Source: Pigoraptor vietnamica (Eukaryota; Opisthokonta; Filasterea). Taken from it: 23,237 bases of DNA. The notes beneath the pieces were generated by a model. That model ran no database searches and was not told the DNA's origin. It saw only the letters and a program-made list of their open reading frames with translations. The stretch is taken from contig CALSCQ010003180.1 in assembly GCA_943704525.1 (NCBI GenBank), positions 1 through 23,237 of the forward strand, written 5' to 3'. A program made the translations under genes and the position numbers. This document shows positions 1 through 9,561 of this stretch, piece by piece (positions within the stretch are counted from its first letter, which is position 1; each line of letters begins with the position of its first letter).

Positions 1-116
1 CCCCCCCCTCCCCTCTTTTTTTTTTTTGCCCCCGTTCTCAATGGCGCTTCGCCGTTTGTTTTCCTTAGGCGACGCACGGCGTCCCACTTTCCTGCGGAGT
101 TTCTGCCGACGCAACC

Positions 117-368
117 ATGACGTGCGAGGCTCCCCTCCGCAAGCGCGGGTCCTTCTCCCGCTTTGTCGAAGTGCCCTATGTGGCCGATACTGCCGCCACC
201 GTTGCGCTGACGGATGCGTCTACGGAGCGCATCGTCCCTACGGCGTGCGCCTGCGGGTGTGGCGCGCAGCTGTGCGGCCGCCCCGTCGTCACCATTCACA
301 AGGCTGGCCGTGCGCACGGATTCGCGACGATGAAGTGCTACAAGACGTGGTCCGCGGCGAAGAGTTGA
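117..368 (+). CDS. Small Cys-containing hypothetical protein (83 aa)
   Basis: I do not recognise this protein. The ATG at 117 has a good context (gcaaccATG, A at -3) and the frame stays open for 83 codons to a TGA at 366-368. The N-terminal half is basic and Ser/Thr-rich. The C-terminal half carries a cysteine cluster, CACGCGAQLC, at about residues 44-53, then a His, a Gly-rich stretch and a final Cys near residue 74 (MKCYKTW). Such spacing could bind a metal ion, but I cannot assign a zinc-finger family. A pyrimidine-rich tract (1-27) lies upstream. The ORF could instead be the last exon of a gene that starts outside the window. It is a modest-confidence coding call based on start context and composition. 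Confidence 0.4.
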   Translation: MTCEAPLRKRGSFSRFVEVPYVADTAATVALTDASTERIVPTACACGCGAQLCGRPVVTIHKAGRAHGFATMKCYKTWSAAKS

Positions 369-737
369 ATGTCACACCGCTTGTCGGTCGTTATTTGTAC
401 TCCTTTTTTCAAGTATTTTTTTCGTGTTTGGATGTATTCGCGTTTTGCCGAAAGGTCCTCCTTGCGCTGGTCGCATGCTTCTGTAGGCCTTTGTGCGTCT
501 TTGCCTGCAATAACACGCAATTGTCGTGCAGTGGAACAGCACCGCAAACTGAGCGAGACCGTTTTTCAAACTGTTCGAGAAATGGCGAATCAATGTCTTC
601 AAAATTTCTAGAAACGCACCGCAAACTGAGTGAGACCGTTTTTCAAACTGTTCGAGAAGTGGCGAATCAATGTCTTCAAAATTTCTAGAAACGCCGAAGC
701 AATGTTTTCTGTTCAGGCCGCAACCGAGCGCGTAAGG
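369..737. other. Gap between the small ORF and the four-TM gene
   Basis: No convincing gene is visible. The stretch is more AT-rich than its flanks and would hold the 3' ends of the two converging genes. Its main content is the 77-bp tandem duplication at 539-692. No canonical AATAAA signal is obvious on either strand. Confidence 0.5.
539..692. repeat. 77-bp tandem duplication, two copies
   Basis: Copy 1 spans 539-615 and copy 2 spans 616-692, head to tail. By eye they differ at only two positions: gagCgag versus gagTgag, and gagaaAtgg versus gagaaGtgg. The second copy ends 45 bases from the stop codon of the minus-strand four-TM gene, so the array probably lies in that gene's 3' untranslated or flanking DNA. 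The near identity suggests a recent duplication. Confidence 0.9.
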
Positions 738-1559
738 TCAGTGTTCGAGAGGAGCGTCCAACTCTCCTTCGTCCTCCTTGTCCTCGATGGGCACGACGCC
801 GACCTTGCGCCGCTGTCGCATGACCGTCCGGTTCGCGAGTCCAGACATGAACGCCGCGACGCCCCCCATCAGGATGACGAGGTAGAGGAGGTTCCGTACG
901 AGCAGGTAGATGCTCTTCCTATCGCCGAGGTGGTTGTCGGGGAACTTGGCGAGCATGAGGCAGTACAGTCCCGACAGAAAAAAGATGATGCCGAACAGCA
1001 GCGCCAGCATCGCGACCGAGACGACCCATCGGCCAAACTTCCACCAGAGCTTGAGCTCCAGGTGCGTCGCTACGTCGGCGATCGAGAAGAAAAAGTAGGC
1101 GACGAGGTCCGAAACGAGCGACGTGACAATGACGAAAACTGCCGCCGTGAACCGCGCCGCCATACTCTCGCTCACAGAGTAACCCGGGTCGGTCGATCGG
1201 TCGCTCGACATGTACCACCAATCGAAGTAAGCGAAGGGCACCGTTCCGTTGGGATCATACACCTGAAAGCGCGCGTCCGCAGCGACGAGTTCGTCGTACG
1301 TCACGCTCATCGGTGCGCTGACGACGAGCGAGAGAACGAGCGCCGCGACGACGCCGATGGCATTCAGCGTGTTTTGCACGCCTTCCCGCGACGGCGGACT
1401 CTTCCACAGGAGAACGAGAATGTTGATTCCGGGAACGAGAATCGTCGCCTCTCGAAACGCAGCACGGCGCGTGTAACGTTTCGAGCGCTTCGTTTCGACC
1501 GCGGCGAGCGTGGGCAGAGAAGCGCCTGTGGGCGCTTCGACGACCTTGAGTGCCTGCAT
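738..1559 (-). CDS. Unknown multi-pass (about 4 TM) membrane protein
   Basis: This is a single-exon gene of 273 residues if the ATG at 1559 is used. That ATG has G at -3; the frame is also open upstream to a GTG at 1604. Hydrophobic helices are visible at about residues 64-84, 135-160, 178-203 and 216-241, and a shorter hydrophobic stretch lies at 40-52. The loop between the first two helices is about 50 residues, is rich in Asp, Tyr and Trp (FDWWYMSSD), and contains an NGT glycosylation sequon near residue 104. This suggests the loop faces the lumen or cell exterior. The C-terminus is basic (RQRRK) and then acidic (IEDKEDEGE), typical of a cytosolic tail. No transporter or channel signature is recognised, so no function is assigned. 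It is divergent with the ArfGAP gene. Confidence 0.75.
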   Translation of the reverse strand: MQALKVVEAPTGASLPTLAAVETKRSKRYTRRAAFREATILVPGINILVLLWKSPPSREGVQNTLNAIGVVAALVLSLVVSAPMSVTYDELVAADARFQVYDPNGTVPFAYFDWWYMSSDRSTDPGYSVSESMAARFTAAVFVIVTSLVSDLVAYFFFSIADVATHLELKLWWKFGRWVVSVAMLALLFGIIFFLSGLYCLMLAKFPDNHLGDRKSIYLLVRNLLYLVILMGGVAAFMSGLANRTVMRQRRKVGVVPIEDKEDEGELDAPLEH

Positions 1560-1916
1560 CTCCAACACGCTCCACCCGCCCTGTGTAGGCGTCGAGTCCA
1601 GCACGCGCGTTTTGAGGGTCCGCGGAGTTGGCGACGACGGTATAAGGGTTCGACAGTGCAGCAGCTGCCTTTCAAACTCTGATATCTGTTTCCCTGACTA
1701 CCGGGCAGATTGGTCCAGCACGTGCAGTCACGTGATTAACCAGCCGAATTCGCCACAACACTGGCATGTGGAAAAGAGGCTTTTCCGCCGCCGTCGTCTC
1801 ATTAGTTTCAGCGCCGTGTTACAAACTCGTCGTCGTTGCGGAACGCCCGTATCCGAGTGCCAATCGCCTCCGCTCGCGTGTGCGTGGGAGTGGCCCGCAC
1901 ATGGTGCTTTGCCGCC
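1560..1916. promoter_or_regulatory. Divergent promoter region, four-TM gene / ArfGAP
   Basis: This 357-bp gap separates two genes transcribed away from each other. It contains a TATAAGG at 1641-1647 on the plus strand, whose orientation fits neither start closely. It also holds a CACGTG at 1719-1724 and a TCACGTGA at 1728-1735, both E-box palindromes. No separate gene is visible. The promoter role is inferred from position. Confidence 0.5.
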
Positions 1917-4401
1917 ATGCTCCCACTCAGCGTCGCAGACTGCCGCGAGGACAGTCCCGCCTTTCGCCAGCGCCTGTCCGAGTACGATGTCCTCGTGGAC
2001 GACCTTGAACGGCGGCTGAAACAGCTCGTCGCACACGCGAAGAAGCGGTGCGAGTTTGAGGAGAAGGAGCGGCAAATGGCTATGCAGCTCGCGAAATCCC
2101 TCGCGGAATTTGCCGACGCACAGCTCGCCGAGGAAGGAGACGAGCTCTTTTCCGAGACGATGCACCGCTTTGCGTCTGCGTTCATGCAACTGGAAGACCA
2201 CCGCGACATGCTGATTGCGCAGGCGAAGGCATCTTTCATCGAGCCGCTCGAGGAGTTTCTCCGGGACGACATTAGGGAACACAGGGACGCCACGCGGACG
2301 TACGAGCGCGCGTGTTCGGACTACGACGGGGCGATGGACCGATTCGCTGCGTGCCGCGCAAACGACTTTCAGAGCCTTCTCGACACGTCGAACGTGCTGG
2401 GCGAAGCTAAGCGCAACTACCACCGCACTGCGTGCGAGTTTGTGATCCGCACCAACGGGTTCCACGCACGCAAGAAGTTTCTCCTCGCCGAGCGCGTCAT
2501 GGACTACACGACGTCACAGCTGTCGTTCTTCCGCCTCGGCAATTCGCTGTTTGCGGACGTCGAGGGGCGCATGGGCGATCTCTTTGACGGTATCACCGGC
2601 CGCCGCAAGTCCCTCGACGAGACGCTGAAATCGGAGCGGGAAAACGGGCGCGACTCGCTGGCGGAGATCGAGGAGGTGAAGGCAAAGGTGCAGTTGCACT
2701 ATCAGGCGCGCGCGGTGCAGATGCCGCAGATTCGCTTCCATCAGCCGCCGCCGCAAGTGCCCGCGCCGGACGCAGACGGGGTCGTGAAGAAGGGCTATTT
2801 GTTCGTGGGCACGAAGAGCCCGTTTGGGATGTCATGGGTGCGTTACTACCACACGCTGACGGTCGACGGCCGCCTGTCCCTCCAGCGGCGCTTCAAGGGC
2901 GCGCTGCAAATCGAGTGGTTTCCGCTGCGCATATCGACGGTTAAAGTGGGCGCGGAAGTGGACCGCAACTTTGTGTTCCAGCTCATCTCGCCGGCCAAGA
3001 CGCTGCTACTGCAAGCGGACTCGCAGGAGGAGCTCGATGTGTGGGTCATTTCGCTCCAAGCGGCCATTGCAACCGCCCTCAACTCGAACACGGACGACAG
3101 CGCGCACGCGTCGCCGGCGCCGGGGTCCTCGCCGCACGCGAGCGCGCGCGGGCACCACACCCACGGCCACCATCACAAGAAGGCGCACGGGAAGAGCGAA
3201 CACGCGCACGCTCCCCACGAGGGCGCTGTGGAGGCGCTCTCTGCGACGGCCGCGTCCGGTGCTGAGGGAGGGGACGGGGCTGCGAACGGCGGACGGAGCG
3301 CGCAAGGCACGCAGGGCGCGCAAGGGGTCGTGCTCCCCCCGTTGCAGTTGGTGCGGGGGTCGGCGGTTGCGAACAAGTACTGCGCGGATTGCGGCGCGGA
3401 CGCCGACTGGGCCAGCATCAACATTGGGTGCACGCTGTGCCTCGAGTGCTCGGGAGTGCATCGGAGCCTCGGCGTGCACATCTCGCAGGTGCGTGCAATG
3501 GGCGCTGTTTGCGAATGGCTTCAAGGTGCCGCTTCGTTCCGTCTGTGTCTAGTGAGAATTTTGGTTTTGTTCTTTGATGTGCTCTTCGTGAAACGGACCA
3601 GCCACAGCTGTGCTTGCCATCCACGTCTCACCCTCACCGTCCCCGGCGCAGGTGCGGTCGCTGACGCTTGACCGGTGGCGCGAAGAGTGGATCGAACAGA
3701 TGAAGAGCGCCGGCAACGCAGTCGTCAACGAGGCGTACGAGCGAACGCTCCCCGAAAACACAAAGCCGACGCCGCAAGCGACTCGCAAGGAACGCGAGGC
3801 ATTCATCCGGCAAAAGTACGTCGACCTCGCCTTCATGGCAGAGGAGGACCGCGAGCGCATACTCTCGGAGCGACGCCGGGTGCAGCAGGAAGCGCAGGAG
3901 GCAGCGAGCCAGGCGGCGGCGAAGGCGGCGGCTGAAGCGGCGGCGCGCGCACAGGCCGAAGCAGCGCGCTTAGAGGCGGAGGCTGCCGAACGTGCGCTTC
4001 GTGCGGCGGAAGGCGGGCTCCCAACGGGTCCGTCGCCATCGGCGCAGGCGATCTCGTCGTGGTTTTCGGGTTTCGGTGAGGGCGCGCGTTCGAGAAACTC
4101 AAGCAAGGGCGCAGAAGACGACATGCACGCGCCCACGCTCGCGTCGTCGTCGTCCGGGTCGTCGTTGCCGCCGGTGCCCGAGAGGGGTTCCGCTCAATTG
4201 CAACCGCCGGCTCAAGGGGCGCAGCAGGGCGGGCTGTTCTCGCGCATGTCGAAATCGCTTGGGAACACGTACCGCTCCGTCGTGGACTTTGCCAAGAACG
4301 ACGGCGAGGGGCAGCCGGGCGGAGGGCCGTCTGCGCCAACCTCAGCGCCGCCAGAGGGCACTGGAGAGGGCTCGTTCATGGGATTTGGGAGGCGAAAGTG
4401 A
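1917..4401 (+). CDS. ACAP-like ArfGAP with BAR and PH domains
   Basis: It is predicted to stimulate GTP hydrolysis on Arf GTPases at curved, phosphoinositide-containing membranes (endocytic recycling in animal ACAPs). The exons are 1917-3488 and 3652-4401, joined in phase 0 by a 163-base GT-AG intron, giving 773 residues. The start is the ATG in gccgccATG. The N-terminus (DCREDSPAFRQRL) resembles the ACAP BAR start, and the BAR region covers about residues 1-260. A PH domain lies at about 288-392 (GYLFVG ... ELDVWVISLQ). A His-rich linker follows at about 413-438. The ArfGAP zinc module is C489-x2-C492-x15-C508-x2-C511, followed by SGVHRSLGVH with the arginine finger near R516. The splice restores HISQ|VRSLTLD, the family sequence. 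The Cys spacing is one residue shorter than the usual x16. The C-terminus is an Ala/Glu-rich likely coiled coil and a low-complexity tail. Animal ACAP ankyrin repeats are absent. Confidence 0.92.
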
Positions 4402-4568
4402 AGCCGCACTGATCGGCTATCGTTTTGTGTGCACAGTGGCATCGTTCACGATGTGCCGGACAGTGCGAGTCGCATAAAATAACACCTGCAGACTAACCGG
4501 ACCGTATTGTAGCTGGCGATCACTGCTGTGCACTACAACCCACACACACACGTGTCGCAGAGTCGGTG

Positions 4569-5652
4569 TTATTCAGCGATACCAACCGCCCTCCTTGCTC
4601 GCCACCCCTTCTTGACCGCATACACAGCGTAATCGTCGTAGTCCTCAGAGCAGCTCTCGTTCTCGCCGTCGCTGTTGCCACGGTACCGGGAGAGGTCCGC
4701 ATCGGTATCCGAGAATTCGCCCCCCGGCTCTCTCTCAGCAATCGCGGCAATTTCCGCTGCGTCGTCGCTGCAGTCACCCTCTTCGGTTGCCGGCGTTTGA
4801 AGGAACAACGACCGAACGCCCCGCCTTACGGTCTCGCCCTCTCCATCACTCTCCGCGTCACCGCTCCCCTCGTCCCCGCTCTCGCTATCATCGCTGCCGT
4901 CGTCGTCACCGTTGTAGCTACTACCGTCGCTGTTCTCTTCGCACTCGTCGCGGCCCTCGCGCTCCAGCAGATCTGCGTGCTCAAAGAGCGCAGGCACCAC
5001 ATTCTGCCACGTGTAGAATTGTCCATAATACGACATGGCCCGCTGCCGGCACAGCTCTAGCATCGCCGTGCGCATCACCCTCCCGCCGGGCGCCGTCCAC
5101 CACGAGTCGTCCCTCACCAGAAGAGAGTCCTCCTCTGCGCCCCTCACGCCCTCCGGACTCCGCTCAACATACGTCCGTAGTACTCGTGCACAAACTTGCC
5201 CCTCTCTCCGGGGACAGTCGCCATGCGCCGCAACACTTCGTCTTCGACCTCGTTCGACCAGACGGTGCGACATGCAGCCATCGACACGCGCACGTGGTCA
5301 AGCGCCGCCCGCGTCCACGCAGCCGCCGCGCGCGCTCGTTGATTGCCCGTAGCCACTCGCGAGACACGAACGCAGGCTTCGGATGGCCCTTTGTCGCGTC
5401 TGCACCAAGCCACAGAAACAGGCTCGGGGAGTGGTAGCGCTGGTCGCCGTGCTCTGAGAAGGCGGCTGCATGCGCACGGCCCCTCTCCACGTAACGCGGC
5501 CATCGCACGTGGATGAGCTTGTTGATGCACGCGTACAGCGCGCGACACGACGCCGCGAGACACGCGAGGTCGATGGGGTCGAGCACCTCGAGGGAGAGTA
5601 TGCCGTACCACGCGGTGTCGGACAGCCGCAGAATGGGCACGTCTGCCGCCAT
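4569..5652 (-). CDS. F-box protein with acidic C-terminal tail (reading frame interrupted)
   Basis: It is likely a substrate adaptor of an SCF ubiquitin ligase. The ATG at 5652 has an excellent context (tacgccATGgcg). An F-box follows at about residues 8-45, with the pattern LSDTAWYGILSLEVL, then DPIDLACLAASCRALY. Downstream segments such as FLWLGADATKGHPKP look coding but match no substrate-binding repeat that I know. Good coding sense then changes frame twice. Near 5320-5337, inside a GC dinucleotide run, it moves to a frame reading WTRAALDHVRVSMAACRTVW. Near 5135-5173 it moves to a frame reading DDSWWTAPGG, which ends in a long Asp/Glu/Ser tail and stops at 4569. The second shift can be explained by a 38-base GTATGT...GCAG intron (5135-5172). 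The first has no good splice sites and looks like an indel. It may be a sequencing error or a decaying gene. Confidence 0.65.
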
Positions 5653-5907
5653 GGCGTACACGCCGGACCAGTGGCCGATGCCGGGCGTCAATGAAGCAGT
5701 CGTCGTCAGCCACTCGCTGTATTCACGTGCATCCACGCCGAGCCTGTTTCTCTCGGCAGTACTATCCGCCGTGTTAACCGGGCCACTCGTTGCTGAGGGT
5801 GCATGTGCCGTTGAAAGAGACTGCCGACAGTCGCCGTGAGGGCGTTCCAGTCCTTCCTGCGCACGAATGGCGCTGCCATGTGTGTGTTTTTTTTGAATGG
5901 TAGCTAG

Positions 5908-5925
5908 CAGAGGCTCGAGCCTCTG
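5908..5925. promoter_or_regulatory. Perfect 18-bp palindrome
   Basis: CAGAGGCTCGAGCCTCTG reads identically on both strands and is centred on CTCGAG. It lies about 420 bases upstream of the SREBP start and about 260 bases upstream of the F-box start. It could be a homodimer binding site; that role is inferred from symmetry and position only. Confidence 0.6.
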
Positions 5926-6085
5926 GTAGGGTCGAAATTATGGCCGAGATCTCGCTATACTATTCTAAATTATTTGCGAGTTCTCGGAGGATTTTCTCAG
6001 GTGACAACGGCCGACCAATCACAGCGCAGTGGTGTGAGCCGGCAATCAAATTGGCACACATTGCCGCAACGTGCACGCACACACG

Positions 6086-6089
<4 letters not shown>

Positions 6090-6126
<37 letters not shown>
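6090..6126. repeat. (CA)n microsatellite
   Basis: About 18 uninterrupted CA units lie upstream of the SREBP gene, preceded by a degenerate CACG-rich stretch from about 6074. Confidence 0.95.
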
Positions 6127-6127
<1 letters not shown>

Positions 6128-6342
6128 ACATTCTCACTGACACTCCCTCTCGCGCGCTTTCCGCTGCCACATTCGCGGTCGCATGTCGTTCTCCAAGAGG
6201 CAGTTGCAGACTCTATTCGCGTGCGACATTGAGCTAATCGCGGTGGCTCTTTTGGATTGCTGGGTATTCAAGTGGCGGGAAACGACGCCGGCTGTTCACA
6301 CACTCCTGAACAGCGGCTGCGTGCCGCACACGTGCGGTACGA

Positions 6343-9318
6343 ATGACGCGCAAGGGATCCACGGCTGTGGACGCCGCGCACCATGCCACTGCCGGTGCTG
6401 CAACGACAGCGGAAGACGAAGCGCTCCTCCACGACCTCGTGTTTGGAGGATTCGCCTTCCACGACATTGCGAGCAGCATGACCGAGTCTTCGCCGGAGAG
6501 CACCCCGGGGTCCATGTCGCCGGTGGCGTCCTTTGCCGACTTCTCCCAGATGGGCCACGAGTGGGATGCGACGACGGGATCCGCCGTCTTTCTCTCGGAC
6601 GAGCTGCTGCCCTCGCTCGCCCCGCCCTCCATGTCGGCGGAGGTCAGTGCGGCCATCGCGTCCCAACAAGCGGCTGCTGCCGCGGCACTGCAGGCTGCCA
6701 TGAGCCTGGGCAATCCGCTCGCGCTCGGCGGCCTTGCACAGGCGGCGCCCGTCAAGCGGGAGATGAAGCGCGAGGCCCTCTCTCCCCCGGTCGGCGTCGT
6801 CCCGAGCGCATCGCCGTCGCCGCCGCCCGTCCTGCAGCAGATTCCCGGGCTTCCGTGGCCGGCGGCGCTTCCCGTGAACCCCGCGCTGGCGGCGAATCTG
6901 GCCGCGTTCCCGCTTGGCTTTGGGGCGGCGGGGGTTGCTGCCGCGGCCGCAGCGGGTCGCGTCACGGACAAGATGCCGATCAGCCGGCTGCCATCGGCGG
7001 CGGGGAAGGCCGTGCGCATCGTCACGAAGCAGGAGAAGAAGGTGGCGCACAACGCAATTGAGCGGCGGTACCGCAACAGCATCAACGATCGCATCCTGGA
7101 GCTGCGCGACATTGTGCCCACGTGCGGCGAGGGCGGAAGCGCCGTCAAACTCAACAAGGCGACCATCCTCCGCAAGGCCATTGACTACATTGCGTACCTC
7201 CAGGCGTCGAACCAGCGCTCCAAGGACGAGAACGTCGTGCTGCGTGCGACCATCCAGAACGCGGGGCTCCCCATGCCGGAAATTGTCGCGCGCAATGCCG
7301 CACAGCAGCTGCCCCTTCCGAAGGACGAGCCCATGGACGAGTGCGACGACGAGGACGCCTCGGACGACTCTGGCGATAGCGGCACGGCGGCCGTTCCAGG
7401 CGCTCGCGTGGGCCGCGCGGGACTCGGGGACGGATCGCGCGTTGTCATGTTTGCTCTTGTCTTTGTGTTTGCCGCCCTTGGGCCGGTCAACCTCGTCGGT
7501 GCGCCGGGATCCAGCGGTGCCGTCCACCTGGGCCAGCGCACGCTCAGCGCGGCCGAGGTGGACGACCTCTCTGCGACGCTCCTCGCGCCGTATGTGATGC
7601 TCGCGACGGTCGCTTGGTGGATTGTCAAGGCCGCGCTGGCGCTGCTCTGCCTCACCCTCGCGTTCTCTGGGGAGCCCGTCGTCGCCGCCGGTTCGCAGCG
7701 CATGCGGGCGTCTGCGGAGCTCCACAAGCGCGCCCTTTCTGCGTTGAGCGTTGGCGATGCCGCGCACGCTTCGGACCTCCTCGTACGTGCGAGCGACGCA
7801 CTCGGCCGTCCCGTGCCGTCTTCTGCGGGCGGACTCGCGCTGTCGCTCACGTGGCAGTGCGTGCGCCAGGCACTTCACCGCGCGTGGATTGGCTCTGCGA
7901 TCGACTCTGTTCTCGCGTCGCGGTCGCAGGACGCGCGCGCCTCGTCGGCAATGGCCGCGGTCGTCCTCGATGCCCTCCACCAGTCGATGCTCCCGAGCGA
8001 GTCTTCGGCGCGCAGGCTGTGGGCTGCCACCACCGCCGTGAACGTCGCAGAGGCGAGCGGCGACTCGATCTCGACCGCCTTTGTGTCGGAAGCGTACGTT
8101 GCGCTCGCGGCTTCGCTTCGCCTCGCTTTCCCTGGTCGCATTGGCGCCCTCCTCTCTCGCGGATACCTCTCGCTCGCGCGCCGCGTGCGCTACGAGTCGT
8201 CGGCGATGGACGTCGCGCTGTCGTGGCTGTACCACCCGGACGGTGCGCGCTTCTTCCTCGCCGGCGAGTGGACGCGCGCCGTGGCTTCGGAGGCCAGGCG
8301 CGATCGCTCTCTCTCCCTCGTCGCTCTCGTCGGACGCCTCTACCGCGCCTCTCTTGCCGAGGCCTCGGTCGCCGCGCTCGTCGGGAGCGGCGGCGCGGCC
8401 AGTGCGCTTGACTTTGCGCGCCGTGCCGGTCGCTACTCCACGGACTCTGGGGACCTGGTCTCGACGTGGTGGGCGACGATTCTCTCGGCGTGCGCGCTCT
8501 TCCGCGCGGGCGACCACGTGTCGGACGCCATCCGCGAAGTGCGTGCCGCCGAGACGCTCGGCATTGCGCCCGATCCGACGCGCGATGCCCTCAACGCCGC
8601 CGTGCTCTCTCGCGTGGCACTTGTGGCCGGCGACCCGACGGTCTGTGCGGCCGCCTGCGACCGCGCTTCGCAGCTCATCCGCGAAGACCTCGTCGCCGCC
8701 TGCGACGATTCGTGCGGATTTGCGGGCTCTGTGCGCGTGCTCGCGCTGTCCGTGCTTCTCCAGTCGCGCGCCGACCTCTGGCGCCGTCTCGTGGTGGCTG
8801 CCCACAAGGCCACCGCTGCGGACGCGTCGCGCGGGGGTGTGCGCCCCGCGACCGTCTCCCCTTCGGCCCTCAAGTACCGTCAGCTGGCGGCCCGTGTGTC
8901 GGCATCGATGGACGAAGATCTTGCCATGCTGCGCCAGGTCGCCGCGTGCAACCCCGAGGCCGTCCCGAAGGTGCACCTCTTCCATGCTGTAGCGCGGTCG
9001 CTCCGCGATGGCACGGCGGCGCGCACGTCGCAGCTTTTTGCCAAGGCCTCGCACGCGGCGCGCAAGCGTGGCTGCCCCTACGACGAGGCGCTTTCGCTCA
9101 TGTACTCTTCCGAGCTCTCGGGCATCGCGGGCCACTCTGCGCACGCGTCGTCGCGCGTCGCTTCGCCCGCGGGCGGCTGCGGCGTTCCGTCTGCGGACGA
9201 GGCCGGGCAGAACCTCTCTGCCGCGCGCGAGCTGTTCCAGGCTGCCGGCGCCGTCGCGGAGGCGTCGCGCTGTGCGGCGCTCGTGCGTGCCCTGTCGAAG
9301 AGGGAGCGCGAGGACTGA
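6343..9318 (+). CDS. SREBF: Sterol regulatory element-binding protein precursor (SREBP, animal type)
   Basis: This is a membrane-bound bHLH transcription factor precursor. In animals it is escorted from the ER by SCAP, cut in the Golgi by S1P and S2P, and activates sterol and fatty-acid genes. It is a single uninterrupted ORF of 991 residues. The N-terminus is acidic/hydrophobic ([11 protein letters not shown]), then Ala/Pro-rich. The bHLH spans about 232-290 and contains [15 protein letters not shown], with the SREBP-diagnostic Tyr at residue 243, followed by a leucine zipper-like helix. An acidic stretch ([15 protein letters not shown]) precedes TM1 (about 367-385), introduced by DGSR, like the DRSR before animal TM1. 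A short luminal loop holds R399-T-L-S, a plausible S1P site. TM2 is at about 420-440. The remaining 550 residues follow the animal regulatory domain ([35 protein letters not shown]). The start context is weak, so an upstream exon is possible. Confidence 0.93.
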   Translation: MTRKGSTAVDAAHHATAGAATTAEDEALLHDLVFGGFAFHDIASSMTESSPESTPGSMSPVASFADFSQMGHEWDATTGSAVFLSDELLPSLAPPSMSAEVSAAIASQQAAAAAALQAAMSLGNPLALGGLAQAAPVKREMKREALSPPVGVVPSASPSPPPVLQQIPGLPWPAALPVNPALAANLAAFPLGFGAAGVAAAAAAGRVTDKMPISRLPSAAGKAVRIVTKQEKKVAHNAIERRYRNSINDRILELRDIVPTCGEGGSAVKLNKATILRKAIDYIAYLQASNQRSKDENVVLRATIQNAGLPMPEIVARNAAQQLPLPKDEPMDECDDEDASDDSGDSGTAAVPGARVGRAGLGDGSRVVMFALVFVFAALGPVNLVGAPGSSGAVHLGQRTLSAAEVDDLSATLLAPYVMLATVAWWIVKAALALLCLTLAFSGEPVVAAGSQRMRASAELHKRALSALSVGDAAHASDLLVRASDALGRPVPSSAGGLALSLTWQCVRQALHRAWIGSAIDSVLASRSQDARASSAMAAVVLDALHQSMLPSESSARRLWAATTAVNVAEASGDSISTAFVSEAYVALAASLRLAFPGRIGALLSRGYLSLARRVRYESSAMDVALSWLYHPDGARFFLAGEWTRAVASEARRDRSLSLVALVGRLYRASLAEASVAALVGSGGAASALDFARRAGRYSTDSGDLVSTWWATILSACALFRAGDHVSDAIREVRAAETLGIAPDPTRDALNAAVLSRVALVAGDPTVCAAACDRASQLIREDLVAACDDSCGFAGSVRVLALSVLLQSRADLWRRLVVAAHKATAADASRGGVRPATVSPSALKYRQLAARVSASMDEDLAMLRQVAACNPEAVPKVHLFHAVARSLRDGTAARTSQLFAKASHAARKRGCPYDEALSLMYSSELSGIAGHSAHASSRVASPAGGCGVPSADEAGQNLSAARELFQAAGAVAEASRCAALVRALSKRERED

Positions 9319-9561
9319 GAGCGCGAGTGTGAGGCGAAGGGTTGCTTGCCTGGCGCAGGCCTCTTGTTTTTTGTGTACAGTGCGGGTGTACAGTGAATGG
9401 CGTTGCGTGCGCGTCGTCTGCGTCTCGATCTAATGAAATTCCGTGGCCTGAAATTGCGACCCAAGTAATTACAACTCGAATTTACTGCAGCGACCCGATT
9501 CCAAACTGAGTCAGCGCAAACGAGAGCCCCGTATCCACACGTGAGCGTGTCAATAACATCA

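Larger units (their letters stand above)
5653..6342. promoter_or_regulatory. Divergent promoter region, F-box gene / SREBP
   Basis: No gene is visible in these 690 bases between head-to-head genes. They contain a T-run (5887-5894), a perfect 18-bp palindrome (5908-5925), a CCAATCA box on the plus strand (5-prime C at 6015) and a CA microsatellite (6090-6126). I saw no clear sterol regulatory element of the TCACNCCAC type. Promoter function is inferred from position. Confidence 0.5.

Noticed and set aside
630-1682. Plus-strand open frame of 350 codons across the four-TM gene
   Set aside because: It is highly charged Arg/Glu/Asp sequence typical of an antisense shadow. The minus strand gives a coherent membrane protein.
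1836-1916. Upstream extension of the ArfGAP frame
   Set aside because: The extension begins with TTG, not ATG. The ATG at 1917 has an ideal context and matches the family N-terminus.
6268-9144. Long minus-strand open frame (958 codons) opposite the SREBP gene
   Set aside because: It is Arg/His/Glu-rich with no domain sense. It arises because G/C-ending codons on the plus strand leave the opposite strand free of stops.
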